NCBI GenBank assembly: GCA_014338405.1
Contig: JTDE01001017.1
Location: 1 to 64,000 of the forward strand
DNA from: Paragonimus skrjabini miyazakii
Lineage: Eukaryota > Platyhelminthes > Trematoda > Plagiorchiida > Troglotrematidae
DNA: 64,000 nucleotides
Direction: 5' to 3'
The notes beneath the pieces are model-generated. The model had not been told where the DNA came from. It did not search any database and saw nothing but the letters and a program-made list of their open reading frames with translations. The position numbers and the translations under genes are program-made. Positions 23,360 through 34,900 of this stretch are shown one piece after another. Each line of letters begins with the position of its first letter. Within the stretch, counting starts at the first letter, position 1.

Positions 23360-26147
23360 ATTCTTTGAGCTAGCAGTCGGGGAATTAGCTGGCAAATGGG
23401 ACTTTCATTTTCTATCAACCGATTGAATTCTTAGTTGGGGCCTGTTCTTAGATTGCTTTTTTAATTTCATTCCACTTTTTGCCGGCTTTCACAGTCAACT
23501 TGTGTGAGTGCGTGCGTACAGTTGTCACCAGCTTATTGATTACTTTCGTATAAGTTTTTCACCTGAAGGTAAACGCGGCAGTACATTTGGCTTAAATCCA
23601 CACATACTATTGTGTGTAAACAATCTAACCGGCGACGCAACATTCCTGACTAGTTTCAAAAAGTCTCATTTTTGTTGCTTCAACATTTTTAAGGAAATCC
23701 TGGTGATTTTTTGGCTTACACCTTTCCTAGCGGGTGTACTTATCATACTTGTCGTTGCCTAAGTTAAACAGTTTTGTCTCTAAATGTCAACCCGTACGTC
23801 ATACCTTCCTTTGTGTGACCTTGTATAAACCCGGGCTTATTGTGTTGTCAGACCATCTGCATATAGACCATTCGCAAATTCCGACGAACTGCGGTATGTA
23901 CGCGCAACCATAGATCTGTTGGTCGACGTCATCGGTATGTTCCTGTCTCTTGGCTGCCTATTTATTTGGTTTGCTCCCTAATGCTTGACCCTGAATTCTT
24001 TTTTATCTCGTCTGAACAAGTCAATCGGATTCTATTCACTGAACAGCTGGCTATTGTTCTAGTAGAGTCACAATAAACGGCTCCTGTCTATAGCGTATAA
24101 CAACCTACCGAATCGGTGTTTCAAACTGCGTGCACACGCATTTACAGTTCGCTCTTTATCATTGTCTATCAACAAGTGGTTGTTTAGATTGTGTACCTAT
24201 TCACTAGAGTTCTGGGTTTCCATCCCCGATAATATCATCATTTTCTGTTTTCACTACACATGTGTTGTAACCCATCAGGTCATTGATAGTACTGCTTAAT
24301 ATAAGGAGAATTTTGACCTATCAAGCCTTTTTGTTGTACATCATTTCTTTTGAACGATCTACCTTTGTTATGTAGTTGACAACGTAGTCTAACTCATCGA
24401 AGAGGTTTGTGTTGTGCTCAGAACAATCCAATGGTAATGACAAAGATGATCAAACCCATTGTTTGTGGGATCGACTTCCAACTGTTTTAAAGCTAAAATA
24501 GGTGTGCCATACGTGTTTGTGACTTAATATCTCAGACGTCTGCATGCATCGGGCCAATTATGGATGGGCTCTCGGTGATTTAAACTGTGATATTGTAACT
24601 ACTTGTATGGTTCAGAAGCTTACGTTCGTTCATGATGATGATGTGAACCGTCTTGTAGTATCCGACTCATCCTGTCTCCGTCTCTTAGCTACTACCTAGT
24701 GGATCAATGGCGTGAACATGGCGGTCTCCAGCTAGCACGTATTTCATTAGCCCCCCCCCTCCCACCCCCGGATATGTAACTAATTGATTGAATTATAATA
24801 TTTCACGGTATACATGGTTGAGCTACCATATTGGAAAAGGTCACAAAATGGTCGCGTCTAATGAGGACCTTTTGGTTACCGCATTTAGTAAAGTGGCGCC
24901 GCTTACCAGGTTGGAACCTATTATACACGTCAACATCGTCGGTTGAATATCCTGCCCATTGTAATAGTTTACGTGTATCCGGCCGGTTATTAGTGGTTTC
25001 TGGTTTTATTTTTTTGTCTTCCGTGGCTTACGGCAGCTACAGCCATGGAGTCATCCAGTCAAGCTGAAGATCGATAATGTTCATGTGTTCTGTACTTTTC
25101 ATAATACTTTTTTAATCACTATTATCCCGTTTAAACTTTGTATACTCTGTTGTGTTGGGCAAGTTGCACAAATCTCAAAGAAGTAGCGGGTATCGGCAGC
25201 AAAAATTAAAATAAAACAATACAGGAATAATTTAAAGAAACATCTGACTGCCCAATGGCCAGTGCAGAACCATTAACGCGTTTCTTAGGGTCCCAAGAGC
25301 TATCACTATGGTCGTTAGGATATTTTGGAAGACGTTTACCAAGAAATAGAAACCTATATTATCAAACTGTTGTTTCTAGTGCTGAGGCATTACTATGGTT
25401 AAGGTTCACGCTTCGGGCCAAACACTGTTTGTTCTTAATGAGACGTCCGTCATTGTCCGTTTTTCTAATCCACACCGCTTAGTTCCGATGGTCATCTGAT
25501 ACCAAGTGTCACAGCTTTATCGTCCCGAACCGTGATCGCGTCGAGCCTACCAGTAGGGGTTTTTGTTGACAGTTGTGGCTTCTCATAGAACACATAGCCT
25601 GGTATTTAACCATGTGGTCATGCTCAGCATAAACAACCTCATTTGCGATTTGACATTTCCCAAGGTCGGGAACAAAGCTTCTCGTTTGATTGTGGTCACT
25701 ACTTCATCATCATCATCATGATCATCATCATTATAGACAGCAATACACCAGTGGTTCACATTGATGTTTAACTACCACACAACCACGAGGGAAAAGAGGA
25801 CAGAAAAAACCTTCATGAGAAGAGCAAAAAATAGAAGTGGAGGGGAATGGACCTAACTACTAAAAAGAGCTACGTCTATATTCAAACATTCACCATCAAG
25901 GCGCCTACACCTTGCAAACAAACAACCGAGCTGTAGTTGAAAGTAGGGCATCATCAGCAAAACGGCTTCCTTACAGCTTTCACTGCCCCGCGTCATTAAG
26001 TTCACTCACTTCACAGACAACTCGGCCAAACAACAACAGCATTCACCCAACTCAGCTGGATTAGCCACCATCTCACCTGACGTCTCAGGCCACCGACTCT
26101 GTGAGTCGCGAGGGCTCCAGCCCGGAAGACGAACCCGATCTACAGTG
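22955..26147. repeat. 3,193-bp direct repeat, copy 1
   Basis: Matches 26415-29607 base for base at a constant offset of 3,460 bp. By eye I see only four mismatches (for example 23299, 23784, 24014, 24178). It contains the 3' end of the forward RTE, a 2.3-kb spacer and the 3' part of a reverse RTE. Probably a duplicated allele or contig overlap rather than a biological repeat. Confidence 0.9.
23370..25691. other. Spacer between inverted RTEs (copy 1)
   Basis: No gene recognised. Small open frames (23508-23762, 24831-25067, 25255-25482) have no family signature and simply recur in copy 2. A C9 run lies near 24752. Confidence 0.5.
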
Positions 26148-26235
26148 ACCAGCTTCATTTGTATACGCTATGACATCCTCTGTCTACCTCACACCTTGCA
26201 TGAGTCGGCCGCAACGTTGGTGGAGAGTGGTCGGT
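25703..26235 (-). mobile_element. Reverse RTE, 3' part cut by the assembly gap
   Basis: Same element as 29163-30283: ATC-repeat tail, hairpin 25746-25766, 3' UTR and C-terminal codons. It has the left duplication GTGGTCACTAC (25692-25702) but no right partner before the gap. From 26148 to 26226 the sequence departs from 29608 on and becomes the exact mirror of 26336-26414, which points to a chimeric contig end. Confidence 0.8.
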
Positions 26236-26335
26236 NNNNNNNNNNNNNNNNNNNNNNNNNNNNNNNNNNNNNNNNNNNNNNNNNNNNNNNNNNNNNNNNN
26301 NNNNNNNNNNNNNNNNNNNNNNNNNNNNNNNNNNN
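26236..26335. other. Assembly gap (100 N)
   Basis: Exactly 100 N bases, a conventional placeholder for a gap of unknown length. Sequence on the two sides is a perfect inverted repeat. Confidence 1.
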
Positions 26336-26819
26336 TCTCCACCAACGTTGCGGCCGACTCATGCAAGGTGTGAGGTAGACAGAGGATGTCATAGCGTATA
26401 CAAATGAAGCTGGTCACTGTAGATCGGGTTCGTCTTCCGGGCTGGAGCCCTCGCGACTCACAGAGTCGGTGGCCTGAGACGTCAGGTGAGATGGTGGCTA
26501 ATCCAGCTGAGTTGGGTGAATGCTGTTGTTGTTTGGCCGAGTTGTCTGTGAAGTGAGTGAACTTAATGACGCGGGGCAGTGAAAGCTGTAAGGAAGCTGT
26601 TTTGCTGATGACGCCTTACTTTCAACTACAGCTCGGTTGTTTGTTTGCAAGGTGTAGGCGCTTTGCTGTTGTATTTTTGAATATAGACGTAGCTGTTTTG
26701 AATAGTCGGAAATCTGCTGGCGTTCTTTTTTTCATTCTGGCCAGATTTCGCGGTTGTGTGGTAGTTAAGCATCAGTGTGAACCACTGATGTATTGCTGTA
26801 TATCATGTTGATGATTATG
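26336..26819 (+). mobile_element. Forward RTE, 3' part after the gap
   Basis: 26415-26819 repeats 22955-23359. 26336-26414 is a divergent RTE C-terminal stretch that mirrors 26148-26226 and lacks the ACGAAGGGGTTGG segment present at 22941. It is a duplicate piece of the 22495 element joined to foreign RTE sequence. Confidence 0.75.
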
Positions 26820-26829
26820 ATTCTTTGAG

Positions 26830-29151
26830 CTAGCAGTCGGGGAATTAGCTGGCAAATGGGACTTTCATTTTCTATCAACCGATTGAATTCTTAGTTGGGG
26901 CCTGTTCTTAGATTGCTTTTTTAATTTCATTCCACTTTTTGCCGGCTTTCACAGTCAACTTGTGTGAGTGCGTGCGTACAGTTGTCACCAGCTTATTGAT
27001 TACTTTCGTATAAGTTTTTCACCTGAAGGTAAACGCGGCAGTACATTTGGCTTAAATCCACACATACTATTGTGTGTAAACAATCTAACCGGCGACGCAA
27101 CATTCCTGACTAGTTTCAAAAAGTCTCATTTTTGTTGCTTCAACATTTTTAAGGAAATCCTGGTGATTTTTTGGCTTACACCTTTCCTAGCGGGTGTACT
27201 TATCATACTTGTCGTTGCCTAAGTTAAACAGTTTTGTCTCTAACTGTCAACCCGTACGTCATACCTTCCTTTGTGTGACCTTGTATAAACCCGGGCTTAT
27301 TGTGTTGTCAGACCATCTGCATATAGACCATTCGCAAATTCCGACGAACTGCGGTATGTACGCGCAACCATAGATCTGTTGGTCGACGTCATCGGTATGT
27401 TCCTGTCTCTTGGCTGCCTATTTATTTGGTTTGCTCCCTAATGCTTGACCCTGAATTCTTTTTTATCTCGTCTTAACAAGTCAATCGGATTCTATTCACT
27501 GAACAGCTGGCTATTGTTCTAGTAGAGTCACAATAAACGGCTCCTGTCTATAGCGTATAACAACCTACCGAATCGGTGTTTCAAACTGCGTGCACACGCA
27601 TTTACAGTTCGCTCTTTATCATTGTCTATCAACAAGTTGTTGTTTAGATTGTGTACCTATTCACTAGAGTTCTGGGTTTCCATCCCCGATAATATCATCA
27701 TTTTCTGTTTTCACTACACATGTGTTGTAACCCATCAGGTCATTGATAGTACTGCTTAATATAAGGAGAATTTTGACCTATCAAGCCTTTTTGTTGTACA
27801 TCATTTCTTTTGAACGATCTACCTTTGTTATGTAGTTGACAACGTAGTCTAACTCATCGAAGAGGTTTGTGTTGTGCTCAGAACAATCCAATGGTAATGA
27901 CAAAGATGATCAAACCCATTGTTTGTGGGATCGACTTCCAACTGTTTTAAAGCTAAAATAGGTGTGCCATACGTGTTTGTGACTTAATATCTCAGACGTC
28001 TGCATGCATCGGGCCAATTATGGATGGGCTCTCGGTGATTTAAACTGTGATATTGTAACTACTTGTATGGTTCAGAAGCTTACGTTCGTTCATGATGATG
28101 ATGTGAACCGTCTTGTAGTATCCGACTCATCCTGTCTCCGTCTCTTAGCTACTACCTAGTGGATCAATGGCGTGAACATGGCGGTCTCCAGCTAGCACGT
28201 ATTTCATTAGCCCCCCCCCTCCCACCCCCGGATATGTAACTAATTGATTGAATTATAATATTTCACGGTATACATGGTTGAGCTACCATATTGGAAAAGG
28301 TCACAAAATGGTCGCGTCTAATGAGGACCTTTTGGTTACCGCATTTAGTAAAGTGGCGCCGCTTACCAGGTTGGAACCTATTATACACGTCAACATCGTC
28401 GGTTGAATATCCTGCCCATTGTAATAGTTTACGTGTATCCGGCCGGTTATTAGTGGTTTCTGGTTTTATTTTTTTGTCTTCCGTGGCTTACGGCAGCTAC
28501 AGCCATGGAGTCATCCAGTCAAGCTGAAGATCGATAATGTTCATGTGTTCTGTACTTTTCATAATACTTTTTTAATCACTATTATCCCGTTTAAACTTTG
28601 TATACTCTGTTGTGTTGGGCAAGTTGCACAAATCTCAAAGAAGTAGCGGGTATCGGCAGCAAAAATTAAAATAAAACAATACAGGAATAATTTAAAGAAA
28701 CATCTGACTGCCCAATGGCCAGTGCAGAACCATTAACGCGTTTCTTAGGGTCCCAAGAGCTATCACTATGGTCGTTAGGATATTTTGGAAGACGTTTACC
28801 AAGAAATAGAAACCTATATTATCAAACTGTTGTTTCTAGTGCTGAGGCATTACTATGGTTAAGGTTCACGCTTCGGGCCAAACACTGTTTGTTCTTAATG
28901 AGACGTCCGTCATTGTCCGTTTTTCTAATCCACACCGCTTAGTTCCGATGGTCATCTGATACCAAGTGTCACAGCTTTATCGTCCCGAACCGTGATCGCG
29001 TCGAGCCTACCAGTAGGGGTTTTTGTTGACAGTTGTGGCTTCTCATAGAACACATAGCCTGGTATTTAACCATGTGGTCATGCTCAGCATAAACAACCTC
29101 ATTTGCGATTTGACATTTCCCAAGGTCGGGAACAAAGCTTCTCGTTTGATT
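26830..29151. other. Spacer between inverted RTEs (copy 2)
   Basis: Duplicate of 23370-25691. Nothing recognised. Confidence 0.5.
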
Positions 29152-29162
29152 GTGGTCACTAC
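29152..29162. repeat. Target-site duplication, left (11 bp)
   Basis: GTGGTCACTAC, repeated exactly at 30284-30294 on the far side of the reverse RTE. Confidence 0.9.
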
Positions 29163-30283
29163 TTCATCATCATCATCATGATCATCATCATTATAGACAG
29201 CAATACACCAGTGGTTCACATTGATGTTTAACTACCACACAACCACGAGGGAAAAGAGGACAGAAAAAACCTTCATGAGAAGAGCAAAAAATAGAAGTGG
29301 AGGGGAATGGACCTAACTACTAAAAAGAGCTACGTCTATATTCAAACATTCACCATCAAGGCGCCTACACCTTGCAAACAAACAACCGAGCTGTAGTTGA
29401 AAGTAGGGCATCATCAGCAAAACGGCTTCCTTACAGCTTTCACTGCCCCGCGTCATTAAGTTCACTCACTTCACAGACAACTCGGCCAAACAACAACAGC
29501 ATTCACCCAACTCAGCTGGATTAGCCACCATCTCACCTGACGTCTCAGGCCACCGACTCTGTGAGTCGCGAGGGCTCCAGCCCGGAAGACGAACCCGATC
29601 TACAGTGCCCAACCCCTTCGTGAACGATTTCATTTGTCTACGCCAGGTCATCATCTGTCCACCTCGCACCTGGCGCCAATCGACTGCAGCGTCGGCAAAC
29701 AGTGCTCGGTGTGACAAGCGATTAGCTGGCATCCTTAGTACATGACCTAACCATCTAAGTCTGTGCGGCTGTAGTGACTGAACGAGAGAATTCGTTTGAC
29801 AATCAGTGCCAAACACCCGCTTCCTAACCAACTCGATGCTCAATCGTTGGTGTCACCCGATACGAGCGATTGAACGCACACATCGGTGGTCGAATACCTG
29901 TAGGCGGTTCACGTCTTCTACCCTGAGGGGCCATGTTTCGCTGCCGTGAAGTAATACAGCATTCACTGATGTCTGATATACGCGATCCTTAAGCCTCAGA
30001 CAGATACCTCTCTTCGCCTTAGATTAGCTAACACTGTCCTGACCTTGGAGATACGCACTTCTTTTTCATTCCCTACTCCACTGTCACCGCGGCTGATGCA
30101 GCTTCCCAGATATACAAATCGGCCAGCACCTTCCGACTTCGTTATCTAACATTAAGTCTACGTAATTACAATAATCTTGCAGAAGCACTTTGCATTTTGA
30201 GGCTGAAAAACGCATTCCGAAGTAATTAGCAGAACGCGAAATAGTATTTAACGTTGTTTATGCCGCTTGAAAGTTGTCGAACA
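29163..30283 (-). mobile_element. 5'-truncated RTE with intact target-site duplications
   Basis: This 1,121-bp element reads on the minus strand. It starts in the connection after the RT palm (a SANYFGMRFSASKCKVLLQD stretch near 30230-30170), is broken by stops, and has an open frame 29843-29466 with VRKRVFGTDC, RWLGHVLRM, LPGWSPRD and the closing CCCCLAELSVK. The 3' UTR, hairpin (29206-29226) and an ATC-repeat tail (29163-29192) end the element. The catalytic RT box is missing. A 329-bp segment (29425-29753) is identical to the forward RTE at 22809-23137 although both flanks of the segment differ. Confidence 0.9.
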
Positions 30284-30294
30284 GTGGTCACTAC
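30284..30294. repeat. Target-site duplication, right (11 bp)
   Basis: GTGGTCACTAC, exact partner of 29152-29162; fixes the 5' truncation point of the reverse RTE at 30283. Confidence 0.9.
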
Positions 30295-30904
30295 GATAGG
30301 AAATTGAATAATTACCTCGTGAACTCTGGAATGCAAAAGGCAGTATTATTACGGAATATTTTGAATAAAAATTCTAAGAAGGATGCACTGTGGATAGAAC
30401 ACCAAACGATGGGCAAGTATAAAACTGGAAACCCTATTGGAAACACTAAAATTTAGTTCGCTTCATTAATGGTTCATCTCCTCATGCAGGTCCTGATTGG
30501 AATCCCTGTGTTCCTGTTCATTAGATAAACCTTGATGTGCCCAATATCTCGATGTATCCTAAGGTCGGATTGAATCAGTATATCTGAAGGCAGTGTCTCA
30601 ATCGTTTGTTACTACTTGTCTAACTGCCTAACAGCCTTGTTCATTCGTATGTCGTTTTGATCCAACTGTCTGTGTTGACTTCGAAAGCCAAAACGAGTTG
30701 GACGGTGTATGGTTTTATTTTAACCACTCTTTTTTTTCCGTCCTTGTTCACACCAATAGATGCAATAACTTATCAATCTTCATTTTACCTCACTACCGGT
30801 GTCAGTTATTTACATTCAAATCGACCTGAACCCACACAACAACGTTATCAACTGTTCATTTAATTGTTGCGACTCACACGGTCCATCTAGGCAGATATAA
30901 AAAC
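30295..30904. other. Spacer between head-to-head RTEs
   Basis: No gene or repeat recognised. Confidence 0.5.
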
Positions 30905-31990
30905 ACACGAAACAGCTAAGTACTTTGGAATGCCCTTTGCAGCCTCGAAATGCAAAGTGCTTCTGCAAGATTGCTGTGATCACGTAGGTTTAATGTTAGA
31001 TAATGAAGTCATGGAGGTTGTTGACTGGTTTGTATATCTGGGAAGCTGCATCTGCGGTGGCGGCGGATGTGTAGAGAATGAAATAGAGGCGCGTATTTCT
31101 AAGGCTAAGGCGGTGTTTACTAATTTGAGGCAGTTATGGCGACAGAAGGGTATCTCTCTGAAGCTTAAGGGTTGCGTATATCAGATAACGATGAGGGCCG
31201 TATTACTTTACAGCAGCGAAACATGGTCCCTCAGGGTAAAAAACGTGAACCGTCTTCAGGTATTTGACTACCGATGTCTGCGTTCTCTCGCTCGTATCGG
31301 GTGGCACCAACGAGTGCGTATCGAGGAGGTTAGGAAGCGGGTGTTTAGCACTAATTGTTAAACGAGTTATTTTGTTCAGTCACGACACACTTGCACAGAT
31401 TTAGGTGGTTAGGTCATGTACTAAGGATGCCAGCTAATCGCTTGCCATACCGAGCACTGTTTGCCGACGATTGGCGCCAGGTGCGAGGTGGGCAGACGAT
31501 GATCTGGCGTACACAAATGAAATCATTCACGAAGGGGTTGGTCACTGTAGATTGGGTTCGTCTCCTGGGCTAGGGCTCTCGCGACTCACAGGGTCAGTGG
31601 CTTGAGACGTTAGGTGAGATGGAGGCTAACCGAGCTCAGTGGCGTGAATGTTGTCGTTATTTGTCTGAGTTGTCTGTGAAGTGAATGCACTTATTGACGC
31701 GGGGCAGTGAAAGCCGTAAGGACGTTGTCTTGCTGATGTTGTCTTACTTTAATTTACAGCTTGGTTTGTTTGTTTGTTTGCCAGGTGTATGCGCCTTGAT
31801 GTTGTATGTTTGAATATAGACATAGCTATTTTTAGTGGTTAGGTCCATTCCCCTCCACTTCTTTTTCTTCTTTTTTCCTGTAAAGTGTTTTATTTTTCTT
31901 CTTCGTGGTTATGTGGCAGTTAAACATCAGTGTGAACCACTGATGTATTGCTGTCTATAATGATGATGATGATGGTGATGATGAAGATGG
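30905..31990 (+). mobile_element. 5'-truncated RTE, forward
   Basis: Starts at AKYFGMPFAASKCKVLLQD, then reads openly for 143 codons (30930-31361): LDNEVMEVVDWFVYLGSCICGGGG, EIEARISKAKAVF, LLYSSETWSLR, RCLRSLARIGWHQRV. A stop at 31359 is followed by the RWLGHVLRMPANRLPYRALFAD segment in a shifted frame. The 3' UTR has a pyrimidine-rich block (31845-31880), hairpin 31925-31945, TATTGCTGTC and an ATG tail to about 31990. It lacks the RT palm. Confidence 0.88.
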
Positions 31991-34900
31991 ACCTTGGCAG
32001 TTCATGTCCGTGATCTGAACAACGAATATTGGTGCAATAGAATTTGAATCGACAACTCTTCAAAGTGCTGAGGAACTAATCATAAATGCGGTTTTTTGTA
32101 ATGACGAAGAAGCCGGATTTCTCCTGCTGTTAACCATTACGTTTCTTATTCTGTTGTATAAGGGACGAAACGAACGTCATAGGGTTCGCCGTTGACTATC
32201 ACTCGTTTTAGACCACTCTGTTTTGTGTTAGTTATGAAGATGATACAGAAAAGCTGATACGTTTTGAGCTATGTTTTGTGTTGCAATGGTATACACATAT
32301 TTACTGAATATTTCGTGTGAACTATGAGACTGTTTATAAAAACTTTCTTGTGCCAATTTATCAGAGTTGTTGAAGTTATCAGAGACAACACAGTGAGCGG
32401 GTAAGGTTAAAGAGAGTCCACTAAGATGTTTATGTGAATGGTGTTTTTGCCTAAAGTCTGATAAATAAAACTGTACTACAGTGCACCCTATGTGACAAAA
32501 CTGTATTCCCAAATGAATGGTTTTATAAGATGAAGAACAGCTGTGTGCCACGTTGAAAGACGAACGGAAAAGACGGATATGTCACCTTAAACGTAACCAA
32601 TCTCTGAGAAGTAATGCTTCGAGAGGTTAACCGAAGTTCCATGTAGTGGAAGCCTGTCGGCAAGACAATCGACGTAGTGCGATTAAGTTTAAAAATGGGT
32701 CACTTGTCCTTGTTTATGGACATGCAAGCAACATTTTCGTGTTAATTTTTGTTCGGTTTACAAGTGCAATCGGTGCCCGCTTTGGGTCGATCGCGCCATT
32801 ATGATATCCATCAACACCTTGGCGCATTCCAAAGGTCACCTCTCAAATTTCGTTCGGTATGTTGGAACTGTTTTATTTCACGTACGATTCACCGTTTTTC
32901 TAATGTGTTCACAATGTTTGTTTATCCGCGGCTAGCATAACGCTACTTACGATAGTCCGCACCTCTTAGTTGCCACAATTATCAGGAGTTTCTTTATGCA
33001 TCTCTTATTTGCTGAGGTTTGTTAGCATTCAAGTTCCTTTGTGAGGGGAATATTTTTATACCTTTGGTTTCAGCGTTCTCATTTATTCAACCCTAACTGA
33101 CGTGGTCGAACCCCGATTTTTCTAAGTAATTTCGATTGTTTTAGGAGAAGACTCGAACAAGTTTACTTATACAGTATGTTCACTGCTGGCAGCAATGTTG
33201 TCAACCACTCATAAGTTAATACATTGCCTGTTGAACACTATCTCCAGATGCAAATATCCTATTTGATTGGGTTCTCAGTCGCATGTTACTGCCATCACAT
33301 GCCACCAGTTCTTGACATCAAGCATGTACTTTGTTACATTCTCCTTACGTTTGTGACTGATCAGAGCTCATCGCTCGTGCGTGTGTATTTTGTGCCCTGA
33401 TTGCCTGGTGTTTGAGCACTGGTCTCCATGAAATAACATAACATCAAATCCACACTTTTGTAATCAATCGGGTGATCTAAGTTTGGCTTCATTTTTTAAC
33501 CCGACGGGTTTATGAGCATATCATTTCGAATGGCTACGAGATTAAACCGTCTCGAGTAACCACATCAAAACACTGGACTGTAGTTCTTTCAAGAGGTTTC
33601 TCGAATTACTGTAGAATGTTGGATTTCGTCTAATTTGGCAACCGAGGTCATTCGACGTGAAGAAGAGAGCGGAAAAACTGGTCCACCCTTATAGTCGTTT
33701 GTCAGAGGGGATCCGATTACAATAGTTACATTATTTTCCTGATTTGGCACCTTCGCCAAGTCGATCCGAACCGCGATCAGAAATGTTCAGATGAGCATAT
33801 CCTGATCACAGATTTCCAATCTGAGGTCATTTGGGATACGATGCTCCAAAACGTTGGTGTTTGCCTAAAACGTATATTGGACGTCAGCTAACGAATCATT
33901 TTGTTCGGAAGATTTCTAGAAGGTGTTGAATATTCCAGTTTTTTCTTAAGATCATTTCTATTTCATAAACACACCACCGCTGTATAAAAATGTTAGACGG
34001 AGCGAATAAGGTTGTTTTTTTATCCTTTTTTATTTTTGGTATCTTGAGGTGGGAAGTTCGTGGATTGAGGATATGAGCGTTCTGACAGTGAGAATCTCAT
34101 TCTGAACAGTTGACTTCTTGTTGTGGTTTTGTTAACGCCACAGATAATGACGGATAATTCACTATATCTCTGACATTCAAATAAGTTCTGGTATTCTTTC
34201 AACATTTTTGTAACCTGGTTTGATTTGTGGAAAGCGAGCACCGGATGAATGTCAACGCACATGATGTGTAAAACTAGTGCTGGCTAAAGGTGGCCTTCCT
34301 TGTTACGGAGTTACAACAACCACTCGTCGTAATGCGAGCCACGTAATACTAGTCCAAGCGAGATTTGGCAACGCCTAGTCGGCCTTCCTATTTCACTCCA
34401 AACCTCCCATAAAACTCTGTCCAGTTCACTGGGTTGGCAAGTAGACGTGTTATGGGGTGTGAACATTTTGATTTTATGTTTTCAGCCGTTTTCTGAAAAC
34501 AGTTTGACTATACACATCCGTGCGCATATCAGCGACTGAACAGAGGTTATAGGGAAGGTGGTCATAGACATTACGATTAGGATAACCTGCCTACATGAAC
34601 TATTATAGAACTGTGTACCGGCTTAAGGTATGTAGCTATATCCGAGTATATTGCGACCATGACAACGTTGTTACTGCAGACAGTTGGGTTATAGACGAGT
34701 AGTGAAAAAAATTTGGGGGGGAGGGATTCTTAGTTTCTGTAGCTGTTCCTAACTGAACTCGTACACTGGACGGCACAAAACCCACCGCTAACAGGAATAC
34801 AGTCTTCCATTTCATCTGCATTGTAGCCTCATCAAGGGCGACAGCCATTGGACGACTTGAAGTGTGTTATGACTATCGATAACCACTAGTTCGATACGTC

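Larger units (their letters stand above)
26415..29607. repeat. 3,193-bp direct repeat, copy 2
   Basis: Second copy of 22955-26147. This copy continues into the complete reverse RTE (to 30283) with both target-site duplications, so it is the one in a natural context on its right side; copy 1 is natural on its left side. Confidence 0.9.

Noticed and set aside
26145..26417. Mirror-image open frames across the N run
   Set aside because: They arise from the inverted copies at the gap and include undefined residues.
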